Assembly: GCF_008065375.1 (NCBI RefSeq)
Contig: NZ_VJYI01000010.1
Span: forward strand, 186,001-250,000
Source: Nonomuraea sp. SYSU D8015
GTDB lineage: Bacteria; Actinomycetota; Actinomycetes; Streptosporangiales; Streptosporangiaceae
Direction of reading: 5' to 3'
Length of the DNA: 64,000 nt
Part shown: piece by piece, positions 32,871 through 41,890 of the stretch
How the letters are laid out: every line of letters starts with the position of its first letter
Position numbering within the stretch: position 1 is the first letter of the stretch
Position numbers and translations under genes: made by a program
The notes under the pieces: model-generated
Databases searched by the model: none
The model's input: only the letters and a program-made list of their open reading frames with translations
Told to the model about the DNA's origin: nothing

Positions 32871-35800
32871 GTGCAGACCCTCCGAATGGCGGCCGCCGCC
32901 GCGCTGCTGTTAGGCCCCCTGGCCCTCATCCCCGCGCCCGCGCAGGCCGACCCCGTACCACCCGCAGAGGACGCCCTCGAGGCGTCGTCCTATCCGCCGC
33001 CGTCGACGCTGCTGGCCCGGGCCGCCGCCGGGCAGCAGCGGCTGGAGACCGCCACGAGGACCCGGCCGGTGGCCCCCGGCATCTCGCTGACCTCGTTCGA
33101 CACCTACGACGCGCTCGGCTGGCTGCGCGCGGACGCCATCACCGCCGACCTCGGCGGCGCCAAGGCGGACTACGTGTTCTCCGGCGAGGTGTCCAAGACC
33201 GAGCCGCTGTCCGGGCCCGCCAAGCGCTCCCGCGCCGTCGCGGCCGTCAACGGCGACTTCTTCGACATCAACCGCTCCGGCGCCGCCCAGGGCATCGGCG
33301 TGCAGAACGGCGATCTCGTCCAGTCGCCGGTCGCCGGGCACGAGAACGCGGTCGCGATCACCGGCGACGGCGTCGGGCGCGTGCTGAAGATGTACTTCGA
33401 GGGGACGGCCACGCCGGCCGGCGGCTCGCCGATCAAGCTCACCCAGTTCAACCAGATCGTGCAGGGCGGCGGCGTCGGGCTGTTCACGCCGCTGTGGGGC
33501 TCCTACAACAGGGCCCGCGCCGTCGAGGGCGCCACGTCCGTCGCCGAGGTCGTGCTGGTGAACGGCATGGTCACCGAGGTCCGCACCGCCGCCGGGAACG
33601 GGCCGATCCCCGCCGGGACCACGATCCTGCTCGGCCGCGACGCCGGCGCGGCGGCGCTGTCCGCGTTGAAGACCGGCGACCGCGTCGACGTGAAATACCA
33701 GCCCAAGTCGTCCGACGGCAGCACGGTCAAGGCGGCCGTGGGCGGCAACTGGGTGCTGGTCAAGGACGGCGTCGCCCAGAACTCCACCGACCCGGCCGCG
33801 CACCCCCGCACCGCCGTCGGCTTCTCCGCCGACGGCAGGAAGATGTACCTCCTCACCGTGGACGGCCGCCAGGCCGACAGCCGCGGCGTCACGCTCAACG
33901 AGCTCGCCGCCATGATGGTCGGCCTCGGCGCCGCGAACGCGCTCAACCTCGACGGCGGCGGCTCCTCCACGCTGCTGGCCCGCGAGCCCGGCGCCGCCGA
34001 CGTGCAGGTCGAGAACAGCCCCTCCGACGGAGGCGAGCGTCCCGTCCCCAACGGCCTGGCGCTCTACGCGCCCGAGGGCAGCGGCAGGCTGAAGGGCTTC
34101 TGGGTGGAGACCGCCGGTGACCCGGCCAGGGCGCCCGGCGCCGCCCCCGTCGCGGGTGGCCGCCCCGACCGCGTCTTCCCCGGTCTCACCAGGCGGCTGA
34201 CGGCAGCCGGGTACGACGAGACGTACGGCCCCGCCGCCGGCACCCCGTCGTGGCGGGCGAACCCGGCCGTCCACGGCGTGGTGCGGAACGGGAAATTTCA
34301 TGCTTTGGTGCCCGGTCAGACCACCGTCACCGCCTCGCGCGGCGGCGCCAAGGGCACCATCGAGCTGACCGTGCTCCAGCCCCTCCAGCGGCTCGGCGTC
34401 ACCGCGGACCGGCTCGGCATGGCGGGCGCCGGCGGCACCGCCAGGTTCGGCGTGGTCGGCTACGACCGCAACGGCAACTCCGCGCCCATCGAGCCGGCCG
34501 ACCTCACGCTCGACTACGACAAGAACCTGTTCGAGGTCACCGCGGACGACCACGGCTCCTTCACCGTCAAGGCCAGGCAGGCCACCGGATCCGGGCTCAT
34601 CACCGCCCGCGTCGGCAAGATCGGCACCGCCGTGCCGGTGACCGTCGGGTTCGAGGAGAAGCCGGTCGCCGACTTCGAGGACGCCGCGAAGTGGACGTTC
34701 GCCGCCGCCCGCGCCACCGGCTCCCTGTCGGCCGCGCCCGGCCAGAGCGGCGGCGGGCTCAAGCTGTCGTACGACTTCACCACCTCGACCGCCACGCGCG
34801 CCGCCTACGCCAGCCCGCCGCAGCAGATCGTGGTGGACGGGCAGCCGCAGGGGTTCGGGCTCTGGATCCACTCCACCGGCAAGGGTGAGTGGCCCAGCCT
34901 GGAGTTCTACGACGCGCTCGGGCAGTCGCAGATCCTGCGCGGGCCGTACATGACGTGGACCGGGTGGAGGTTCGTCGAGTTCACCGTGCCCCCGGGCGTC
35001 AACTACCCGCTCAAGCTGCGGCGCTTCTACGTGGCCGAGACCAAGGCGGAGGCGAGGTACACCAACGAGATCCTCATCGACGGCCTGGTCGCCAAGGTGC
35101 CCCCGGCGGTGTCCGCGCCCGCCGCGCCCAAGGTCGCCGACCCGGTGGTCAAGGACTCGGTGGCCGCGATGCCGTGGCGGTTCGCGGTCATGTCGGACGC
35201 GCAGTTCGTGGCCAGGGCTCCCGACAGCGACATCGTCAAGAACGCCCGCCGCACGCTGCGCGAGATCAAGGCGGCCCGGCCCGACTTCCTGGTCATCAAC
35301 GGCGACCTGGTGGACGAGGCGTCGCCGGAGGACTTCGCGCTGGCCAAGCGGATCCTCGACGAGGAACTCGGCGGGGAGCTGAAATATCACTACATTCCCG
35401 GCAACCATGAGGTCATGGGCGGCAAGATCGACAACTTCAAGGCCGCCTTCGGCGACACGTATCGGACGTTCGACCACAAGGGCACCCGCTTCATCACCCT
35501 GGACACCTCGCGCCTGAACCTCAGGGGCGGCGGCTACGACCAGGTGGCGATGCTCCGTGCCGAGCTGGACAAGGCGGCTTCGGACGCCTCCGTGGGGTCG
35601 GTCGCGGTACTGTTCCACGTGCCGCCGCGCGACCCGACGCCCGGCAAGGGCAGCCAGCTCGGCGACCGCAAGGAGGCCGCGCTGGTGGAGGGCTGGCTCG
35701 CCGACTTCCAGCGTGACACCGGCAAGGGCGCGGCGTTCATCGGGGCGCACGTCGGGACGTTCCACGCGGCGCGCGTGGACGCGGTGCCGTACTTCATCAA

Positions 35801-36269
35801 CGGCAACTCCGGCAAGAACCCCGCCACCGCGCCCGACGACGGCGGCTTCACCGGCTGGTCGCTGTGGGGCGTCGACCCGGTGAGCCGGGCCGAGGCCGAG
35901 CACGTCAGGCGCAACTGGTTCACGGACGCGCCCGACTGGATCGGCACGCAGGTCCGCCCGCACGTGGACGATCTCGTGCTCACCGCCCCGGCCACGGTCG
36001 CCGCCGGCACGCCCGCCCCGGTGACGGCCGCGGTCAAGCAGGGGAGCAGGACGGTGCCCGCCGCGTACCCGGTCTCGGCGACCTGGTCCGGCTCCCCGAA
36101 CCTGCACGTCGGCACCCGCCGCTCGGCCAAGCCGTGGCACGTGGCCGTGCTCGACCCGGCCGCCGGCACCCTGACCGCCCTCCGCGAGGGACGGGTGACG
36201 GTCGCCGTCACGGTGAGCGGCGTGACACGCCAGGCCACGGTGGCGCTGAGCGCCAGGGCCGCCGCCTGA
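32871..36269 (+). CDS. Secreted phosphodiester glycosidase and metallophosphoesterase fusion
   Basis: About 1132 residues. A signal peptide (LRMAAAAALLLGPLALIPAPAQA) is followed by a NAGPA/DUF2233 phosphodiester glycosidase domain to about residue 400, with AVNGDFFDI, RTAVGFSADG and ALNLDGGGSSTLL (near 360). Beta-sandwich modules occupy about 400-745. A calcineurin-like metallophosphoesterase (about 765-1010) shows MSDAQF, NGDLVD, PGNHE, LFHVPP and GAHVGTFHA; the last normally reads GHxH. An Ig-like C-terminal module follows. GTG 32871 is chosen for a normal signal peptide; TTG 32859 and ATG 32886 are alternatives. A TTA codon lies in the signal peptide at 32910. It could strip sugar-1-phosphodiester caps and then dephosphorylate the product, for example on wall polymers. 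Confidence 0.88.
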   Translation: MQTLRMAAAAALLLGPLALIPAPAQADPVPPAEDALEASSYPPPSTLLARAAAGQQRLETATRTRPVAPGISLTSFDTYDALGWLRADAITADLGGAKADYVFSGEVSKTEPLSGPAKRSRAVAAVNGDFFDINRSGAAQGIGVQNGDLVQSPVAGHENAVAITGDGVGRVLKMYFEGTATPAGGSPIKLTQFNQIVQGGGVGLFTPLWGSYNRARAVEGATSVAEVVLVNGMVTEVRTAAGNGPIPAGTTILLGRDAGAAALSALKTGDRVDVKYQPKSSDGSTVKAAVGGNWVLVKDGVAQNSTDPAAHPRTAVGFSADGRKMYLLTVDGRQADSRGVTLNELAAMMVGLGAANALNLDGGGSSTLLAREPGAADVQVENSPSDGGERPVPNGLALYAPEGSGRLKGFWVETAGDPARAPGAAPVAGGRPDRVFPGLTRRLTAAGYDETYGPAAGTPSWRANPAVHGVVRNGKFHALVPGQTTVTASRGGAKGTIELTVLQPLQRLGVTADRLGMAGAGGTARFGVVGYDRNGNSAPIEPADLTLDYDKNLFEVTADDHGSFTVKARQATGSGLITARVGKIGTAVPVTVGFEEKPVADFEDAAKWTFAAARATGSLSAAPGQSGGGLKLSYDFTTSTATRAAYASPPQQIVVDGQPQGFGLWIHSTGKGEWPSLEFYDALGQSQILRGPYMTWTGWRFVEFTVPPGVNYPLKLRRFYVAETKAEARYTNEILIDGLVAKVPPAVSAPAAPKVADPVVKDSVAAMPWRFAVMSDAQFVARAPDSDIVKNARRTLREIKAARPDFLVINGDLVDEASPEDFALAKRILDEELGGELKYHYIPGNHEVMGGKIDNFKAAFGDTYRTFDHKGTRFITLDTSRLNLRGGGYDQVAMLRAELDKAASDASVGSVAVLFHVPPRDPTPGKGSQLGDRKEAALVEGWLADFQRDTGKGAAFIGAHVGTFHAARVDAVPYFINGNSGKNPATAPDDGGFTGWSLWGVDPVSRAEAEHVRRNWFTDAPDWIGTQVRPHVDDLVLTAPATVAAGTPAPVTAAVKQGSRTVPAAYPVSATWSGSPNLHVGTRRSAKPWHVAVLDPAAGTLTALREGRVTVAVTVSGVTRQATVALSARAAA

Positions 36270-36287
36270 CCTGCTTCGCCCGCCGCT

Positions 36288-36308
36288 GCCGCTCAGTACG
36301 TGAGCGGC
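36288..36308. terminator. Hairpin after the secreted phosphoesterase gene
   Basis: GCCGCTCA (36288-36295) and TGAGCGGC (36301-36308) pair perfectly around a 5-nt loop, 18 bp after the stop codon. The flanking bases are GC-rich and extend the stem imperfectly. The rest of 36270-36559 holds no supported gene. Confidence 0.7.
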
Positions 36309-36559
36309 CGCGGCAACGTCCCGCCCCAGAGGGCTGAGGCGTCCTCCGTCCGGTGTCACGGGCGGTCGCGGCTACGGCCCTCTTGGAGGCCGCGCCCAAC
36401 CGTGAGGCGGCCACCCTCCGCGTGAGCATGGCAGGAGGAGGCGCAGGCACAGAGGGGCCGTTCCCCCAAGCCCTTGTCCGGCCGGTGGCGTGTGTGGGCG
36501 GGGCGGTGTGCGCCTGCCGGCCGGTGTGGTCAACCGGGGCGGCGGCGCGCCGGCTGGGG

Positions 36560-39214
36560 TCAGCCGGCGCCGAGGCAGAGGAACGACCATCCGGTGGCCG
36601 TCGTCACGGGGTCGTGGGCGGTGGCGCGGGCGGCCTCGTGCAGGGCGGCCGGCAGGCGCGCCCCGGCCCGCAGCCCCCGGTGGAGAGCGATCATGAGCGG
36701 GACGACCGCGACGTCGTTCACCGGGACCACGCTCGCCACGATGCCCGCCGTGCCGAGCTGCATGAGAGAAGCGGCCAGGCCCAGCAGCTCGTCCGCGCCC
36801 GCCGCACGGGCGCGGCCGGAGTCGCAGCTCGACAGCACGACGTGCCGGGGCGCCCGGCGGAGGCGTTCGAGGTCGTAGACGGTCAGCGGGCCGTCGTCGA
36901 CCCGCAGCGAGGACAACAGCGGGTTGTCGGTGCGGAAGACGCCGTGGGCCGCGATGTGCGCCAGCCGCGCCCCGTCCATCGCCTCCAGGACGCGGGCGAT
37001 GGTCGCGGTGCCTCCACCGAGCACGACCGGCGCCACCTCGGGGGAGACCGGGGCCCGCGCGGCGTCACGGAGGTCCCGGGCGATGTGCGCCACCTCGGCG
37101 CCCTCCGACGCCAGACCGGGGCCGCGGACGAGCGCCACCCCTGTGCCCGCGGTCGCCGTCCCGCGCGCCCGCAGCCAGAACGCCGCCGAGGGCGCCACGC
37201 TCACCACCCGATCCCGCAGGGCGGGCAGCAGCGCCCAGGGAACGGCCTGCAGGCGGCCGGGCGGCACGATGACCACCTCCCGGTCGCCGAGCAGCCGCAC
37301 CGCCTCCCCGAGCAGCAGCCGTTCGAGCGCCCGCCCCGCGGCGTCGAGCTGGCCGAGGAGCTGCTCGGGCGTCAGCCTCGAACGCCCGTGCGCCAGCCGG
37401 GTCAGAGCGAACCTGACCAGGTCGACCTGCCGCCCCGCCTCCTCCGTACGGCCCGCGGCGACCATCCTGACGGGCCCCGCGCCTGCGCAGACCAGGACGT
37501 GCAGCTCACCGGCCACGTCGACGAGCTCCAGCAGCCGGCGCTCGCCCAGCTCCTCGCGAAGCCTCGGCAGGTCGAAGGAGAACGGCACGACCCGGTCACA
37601 GCCCTGGGCGCGCCGCGTCCTCGCCCTGGCCGCCCGCTCCAGGCGTACCTGCTCGCGCCGCAGCGCGGCGGTCGGGAGCCCCCGCGCCTGGGCCTCGTCC
37701 AGCCGGCTGGTCACCATGCGCATGGCGGCGAGGTCGGCCTGCAGGTCCTCGTCGTCGGGCGGCCGTACGGGCGGGAGGACGAGCGCGCCGGCCCGCCACC
37801 GTTCGCTCCAGGCCAGCAGCAGGCGGGGCCGGTTCAGGCGCAGCGCGTGCCGCTGCGCCAGCCCGGCCAGCTCGGCGCCGTGCGCGCCGGCCTGCGCCCG
37901 CAGCTCCGACGAGCCCAGCGTGGCCCGATGCTCGTTGATCAGCTCCAGGCCACGCCGGCACGCCCGCATGAGACGGCGATGGTCGCCGGCCGCCTCCGCC
38001 CGCAGCGCCTCCGCCAGCCACCCCGCCGTGCGGGAGAGCGCCGGCCCCCTGCGCCGCGCTTCGGCCGCGACGCCCAGGTGCTCTTCGGCCTCCTCCGTCC
38101 TGCCCAGCGCGAGCGCTATCTGTCCGGCCACCAGCCGGCTGAGCGGCAGGCGCGAGGAGGACAGCGCGGTCAGCTCGCGTGCGCATCCGGCGGCGTCCCT
38201 GAGCAGGGACTCGCTCGGCGGCCCCGCGGCGAACCCGGCCTGGGCCAGCACCAGCCGGGCGTGCACGCGCCACCAGGGCCGCCGCTGCCGCCCGAACAGC
38301 CGGGCGGCGGCGCGGGCCCGGTCGATCGCGGCCGCGGGCCGGCCGGCCGCCAGTGCGCACTCGGCCGCCGCCAGGAGCAGCTCGGCCCGCTTCAGCGGCG
38401 CCCCCCGGACGCGTTCCAGCCGGTCGATCTCGGCGTCGGCCTCGTCCAGGGCCTCCTCGGCCAGCCCGGCCGCGAGCAGCGCCGCGCACCGGTGGACGCT
38501 CAGGGCCGGGTCCGCCGTGCCGAGCCGGGCGTAGCGCTCGGCGGCGGCGTCGAAACAGGACAGCGCGGCCGGCAGGTCGCCGATGCGGTGCGCGAGCACC
38601 CCGCGGTGCACGATGGCGTCCACGGACTCCAGCTCCTGCCCGGTGCGGATGAACAGCTCCTCGGCCCGGCCCAGATCCGTGACCGCCGACCGCACCGAGC
38701 CGAGCGCGAGGGAGCAGAACGCCCGCTCGGTGCGGGCCCTGGCCTCCCACAGCAGGTCGCCCTCCGAACGCAGCACGGCGATCGCGGTGTTCAGATCCGG
38801 CAGCGCCGCGCGGTGCTCGCCGAGCGCCAGCAGGACGCCGCCGCGCCGCAGCAGGATCCGGCCGCGCAGCAGGCCGGTCGAGCGCTGCGCGGCGGCGTTG
38901 AGCGCGGCGCGGCCCGCGGCCGTGCGCCCCGCGAACACCAGCGCCACGCCGAGCGTCGCCAGGACGTCGGCCTCCCGCTCGGGCGATCCCGACGCACGCG
39001 CCAGGTCCCTGGCCGCCCGCAGCTCCTCCACGGCGGCGTCGATGTCGCCGAACTCGCGCAGGACGATGCCGACGGCCTGCCGCGCCACCGACGCCTCCAG
39101 GGCGGGAAGCCCCGCCTCCAGCAGGTCTCGCGCCCGCTCCAGCGCCTCGTAGGGACGGGAAAGCGCGAGGGAGAGCAGCTCCGTCGTCCCGGTCTCCGCG
39201 GGTTCGGCAGCCAT
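36560..39214 (-). CDS. TPR-CHAT domain protease (caspase-like)
   Basis: An 884-residue cytoplasmic protein. Residues about 1-500 are a string of TPR-type helical pairs (ERARDLLEAG, LRFG-like AALPDLNTAIAVL, ALSCFDAAAERYARLG). The C-terminal CHAT domain (about 600-884) has LAHIAAHGVFRTDNPLLS with the catalytic His near 753 and HVVLSSCDSGRARAAGADELLGLAASLMQLGTAGIVASVVPVND with the catalytic Cys near 791, so the caspase-like dyad is intact. Start ATG at MAAEPAETG; ribosome site weak. It is divergent from an intracellular subtilisin across 88 bp. In other bacteria, TPR-CHAT proteases act as triggers in cell-death or defence systems; here the partner set differs. Confidence 0.88.
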   Translation of the reverse strand: MAAEPAETGTTELLSLALSRPYEALERARDLLEAGLPALEASVARQAVGIVLREFGDIDAAVEELRAARDLARASGSPEREADVLATLGVALVFAGRTAAGRAALNAAAQRSTGLLRGRILLRRGGVLLALGEHRAALPDLNTAIAVLRSEGDLLWEARARTERAFCSLALGSVRSAVTDLGRAEELFIRTGQELESVDAIVHRGVLAHRIGDLPAALSCFDAAAERYARLGTADPALSVHRCAALLAAGLAEEALDEADAEIDRLERVRGAPLKRAELLLAAAECALAAGRPAAAIDRARAAARLFGRQRRPWWRVHARLVLAQAGFAAGPPSESLLRDAAGCARELTALSSSRLPLSRLVAGQIALALGRTEEAEEHLGVAAEARRRGPALSRTAGWLAEALRAEAAGDHRRLMRACRRGLELINEHRATLGSSELRAQAGAHGAELAGLAQRHALRLNRPRLLLAWSERWRAGALVLPPVRPPDDEDLQADLAAMRMVTSRLDEAQARGLPTAALRREQVRLERAARARTRRAQGCDRVVPFSFDLPRLREELGERRLLELVDVAGELHVLVCAGAGPVRMVAAGRTEEAGRQVDLVRFALTRLAHGRSRLTPEQLLGQLDAAGRALERLLLGEAVRLLGDREVVIVPPGRLQAVPWALLPALRDRVVSVAPSAAFWLRARGTATAGTGVALVRGPGLASEGAEVAHIARDLRDAARAPVSPEVAPVVLGGGTATIARVLEAMDGARLAHIAAHGVFRTDNPLLSSLRVDDGPLTVYDLERLRRAPRHVVLSSCDSGRARAAGADELLGLAASLMQLGTAGIVASVVPVNDVAVVPLMIALHRGLRAGARLPAALHEAARATAHDPVTTATGWSFLCLGAG

Positions 39215-39302
39215 GCCCACGACTTTCGACGACCTCTGTACCGAGTGCAAGCTCCAGGTCGATGAAAACAGTGGCAGGTGAGACCGACGAGAAAGGACCG
39301 GC

Positions 39303-40529
39303 ATGGACGCCGTCTTCGCCGCGCAGTACCGCCTCCTGCAGAGGACGTTCGCCACGGAGGGCATCGAGATCGACGTCGCCCTCGCCCCCGGCGGCGCCGT
39401 CGACTACGTCTACCGCGCGCGGCGGCTGCTCACCAGGAACCGCGACCGCAACGTGGAGCGGATCAGCGAGCTGCTCCCCGGCGTCTTGCGCGTGGACGAA
39501 CCGGCCTACGGCGACCTGGCCGTGCTGTCCATCGACGACGTCGAGCGGGGCTCGCTCACCGTTCCCGAGGCGCTGGACCTGCTGGACGAGCGGCTCGGCG
39601 ACGACAACCCGGCGCGCCGCGGCGAGCCTCCCCTGGCCACCCCGGACCACGTGGTGACCATCGCCAGGCTCTGCCCCGCCACCGAGCCCGAGGTGCCCAG
39701 CGGGAGCCCGGCCGGCCCCTGGCCCGCCCAGAGGCCGCCCGCGCCCGGGGCGAATCCCGTCCTGATCGGGGTGGCCGACACGGGCCTGCTGGACGGCCCC
39801 CTGCCCGCCTGGCTGGCCGGCGTCCAGGGAGACCTCGACGCGCTGGGCCCGATCCTGCCCAGCGGCCTGGCGCGCATCCCGCCGTTCACGGGGCACGGGA
39901 CGTTCGCCGCGGGCGTCGCGCGCTGCATGGCCCCGCAGGCCGACGTGTTCGTGGCCGACCACTTCTCGCTGTCGGGCGGCGAACTCGAAAGCGCGATCGC
40001 CGCCCGGCTGGAGGACCTGATCGAGCAGCAGGGGCCGGCCGTCGTGAACCTCTCCGCCGGCACGTACACGCGCGGGAACTGGACCCCGCTCGGCTTCGAC
40101 GTCTTCCACGAGCGGCACCCGGACGTCGTGCTGGTCGCCGCCGCGGGCAACGACTCCACCGACCGCCCGTTCTATCCCGCGGCCTACCCGTGGGCCGTGT
40201 CCGTCGGCGCGCTGGGCCCCGACCAGGTGCACCGCGCCTGGTTCAGCAACTACGGCGACTGGGTGGACGTGTACGCCCTCGGCGAGGGCCTGGTCAACGC
40301 CTACGCGCACGGCGAGTACGTCTATCAGGAGCCGCCCAAGGAGCCCGCCGTCCAGGTCTTCCAGGGCATGAGCAGGTGGGACGGCACCTCGTTCGCCGCT
40401 CCTCTGGTGGCGGGCATGATCGCCGAGCACCTGGCCAGGAACGGAGGGCAGCCGGAGGACGCCAAGAACGCCGTGCTGAGCCAGGCGACCGCCCTGCCGG
40501 GCGTCGGGCAGGCGCTCATCCTGCCGTGA
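39303..40529 (+). CDS. Intracellular S8 (subtilisin) family serine peptidase
   Basis: A 408-residue protein without signal peptide or membrane segment, so it is cytoplasmic. Residues 1-135 are an uncharacterised N-terminal region (SIDDVERGSLTVPEALDLLDERLG) unlike a classical inhibitor prodomain. The peptidase has all four key residues: Asp in IGVADTGLLDG (about 158), His in TGHGTFAAGVA (about 197), oxyanion Asn in AAAGNDST (about 282) and Ser in WDGTSFAAPLVAG (about 362). ATG follows GAAAGGA. It is divergent from the TPR-CHAT protease and 89 bp upstream of a small partner gene. The arrangement suggests a protease pair in one pathway, one possibly activating the other. Confidence 0.9.
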   Translation: MDAVFAAQYRLLQRTFATEGIEIDVALAPGGAVDYVYRARRLLTRNRDRNVERISELLPGVLRVDEPAYGDLAVLSIDDVERGSLTVPEALDLLDERLGDDNPARRGEPPLATPDHVVTIARLCPATEPEVPSGSPAGPWPAQRPPAPGANPVLIGVADTGLLDGPLPAWLAGVQGDLDALGPILPSGLARIPPFTGHGTFAAGVARCMAPQADVFVADHFSLSGGELESAIAARLEDLIEQQGPAVVNLSAGTYTRGNWTPLGFDVFHERHPDVVLVAAAGNDSTDRPFYPAAYPWAVSVGALGPDQVHRAWFSNYGDWVDVYALGEGLVNAYAHGEYVYQEPPKEPAVQVFQGMSRWDGTSFAAPLVAGMIAEHLARNGGQPEDAKNAVLSQATALPGVGQALILP

Positions 40530-40618
40530 CGTCCGGCGTATCAGCCGCGAGATCACCCGCTCCGAAGAAATGAGGACACAGAAGAGCCGCGCGGGCCGCT
40601 CCCGTAGGAGGATTGCCG

Positions 40619-41134
40619 GTGCGGGCAGGCCGCACGACGGGCCACCACGACGACGCGAACAGGATGAGTGACATGGCCACCTCACCGTGGGCCGGCGACG
40701 ACCGGCTCCTGGCCGCGCTCCGGGACGCCGCCCGAGCCGCGGCCGCGGTGCCGCCCGAGCTCGTGGAGGCCGGCAAAGCGGTCTTCACCTGGCGCGATCC
40801 CGACGCCGAGCTCGCGGCCCTGGTCTACGACTCCGCCTACGACGACGACCTCGTGCCGGTCACCAGAGGCGGAGCGCGCACCTTGATCTTCGAGGCGGGC
40901 GGCGAGTTCACGATCGAGGTCGAGGTGGGCCCCGACGTGCTGGTCGGGCAGCTCGTGCCGCCGTGCCCCGGCACGGTCGAGCGTCAGCTGCCCGATGGCG
41001 ACGTGATCAACGCGCCGATGGACGACGCCGGGGGCTTCGCGCTCAGACCGGCTCCCACAGGCGTCTTCCGCCTGCGCTGCATCTCCGGCGATCAGGTCCT
41101 CACGACCGCCTGGGTGCCGCCGGAGCCGGCCTGA
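40619..41134 (+). CDS. Conserved small partner of the CHAT/S8/sigma module
   Basis: A 171-residue soluble protein of unknown function. The N-terminal half is helical (DDRLLAALRDAARAAAAVPPELVEAGKAVFTWRDPDAELAALVYDSA); the C-terminal half is a small beta domain (FEAGGEFTIEVEVGPDVLVGQLVPPCPGTVERQ; GVFRLRCISGDQVLTTAWV) reminiscent of carboxypeptidase-regulatory or Ig-like folds. AGGAGG ends 7 bp before GTG 40619, which I take as start; ATG 40664 would fit the homologous core but lacks a ribosome site. It converges on the sigma factor gene with only 10 bp between stops. By position it may regulate the sigma factor or the protease, as anti-sigma or substrate; this is inference. Confidence 0.75.
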   Translation: MRAGRTTGHHDDANRMSDMATSPWAGDDRLLAALRDAARAAAAVPPELVEAGKAVFTWRDPDAELAALVYDSAYDDDLVPVTRGGARTLIFEAGGEFTIEVEVGPDVLVGQLVPPCPGTVERQLPDGDVINAPMDDAGGFALRPAPTGVFRLRCISGDQVLTTAWVPPEPA

Positions 41135-41144
41135 CTGCCCGGGC

Positions 41145-41717
41145 TCAATCCTCCTCGGCGCCGACGAACCCGCTGAGATACGGGCTGCGGCGCAACTTCG
41201 TCAGGCACCGGGCCCGCTGCGGGCCGATGCCGCCGATCGGCACCCCCAGCCGCTCGCTGATCTGCGCGTACGACAGCGGTGTCTCGCTCAGGAAGCAGGC
41301 GAGCAGCGTCCTGCAGTATTCGGGCAGGTGGGCCAGGGCCGTCCGGAGCGCGAGGTCCCGCTGGGCCCGCTCCACCTCCTCGTGCACCACGGCGGAGTCG
41401 TCCTTCAGGTCGATCTCCAGCGCCTGCTCCGCGTCCTGCCTGCGGCGCGTCAGGCGGTACTGGCGCAGGCACTCGCGCTGCGCGACCATCGCGATCCAGC
41501 CGGGGAGCGCCGCCGGCTCCCGGAGCTCGGCCAAGTGCTCGACCAGGCGCAGCCACACGGTCTGCGCCACGTCGAGCGCGTCGGCGTTGCTCAGGCGGTA
41601 GCGCAGGCAGACGGACCACAGCAGGGGGGAATACCGCTCGACGATGTCGTCCCACGCGTCCTGCTCGCCCTTGCGCGCCCTGACGACCAGTGCCACGACC
41701 TGCGGATCGTCTCGCAT
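41145..41717 (-). CDS. ECF-type sigma-70 family RNA polymerase sigma factor
   Basis: A 190-residue sigma factor with regions 2 and 4 only. Region 2 includes WDDIVERYSPLLWSVCLRYRLSNADALDVAQTVWLRLVEHL, PGWIAMVAQRECLRQ; region 4 includes ALAHLPEYCRTLLACFLSETPLSYAQISERLGVPIGGIGPQRARCLTKLRR, with a clear helix-turn-helix. The linker is acidic (EIDLKDDSAVVHEEVERAQ). ATG start; upstream GGGAGGCGG. It converges on the 171-residue partner and probably directs RNA polymerase to the module or a wider regulon. No classical zinc-binding anti-sigma factor is adjacent. Confidence 0.92.
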   Translation of the reverse strand: MRDDPQVVALVVRARKGEQDAWDDIVERYSPLLWSVCLRYRLSNADALDVAQTVWLRLVEHLAELREPAALPGWIAMVAQRECLRQYRLTRRRQDAEQALEIDLKDDSAVVHEEVERAQRDLALRTALAHLPEYCRTLLACFLSETPLSYAQISERLGVPIGGIGPQRARCLTKLRRSPYLSGFVGAEED

Positions 41718-41890
41718 GCCGCCTCCCAGGCACCCTCACGCGCCGTGCTGTCCGCCTGACACACGCGTTCATCGTATGCATGGGACGCTCCGCGGGGCGG
41801 CATCGTTCCCGGAACGGGCCCGGCCCGGCCGTGTCGGGTCGCGCGCGCGGGGCCGGGTAGGAGACCGTGGCACCGGGGAGGAGACCATCG

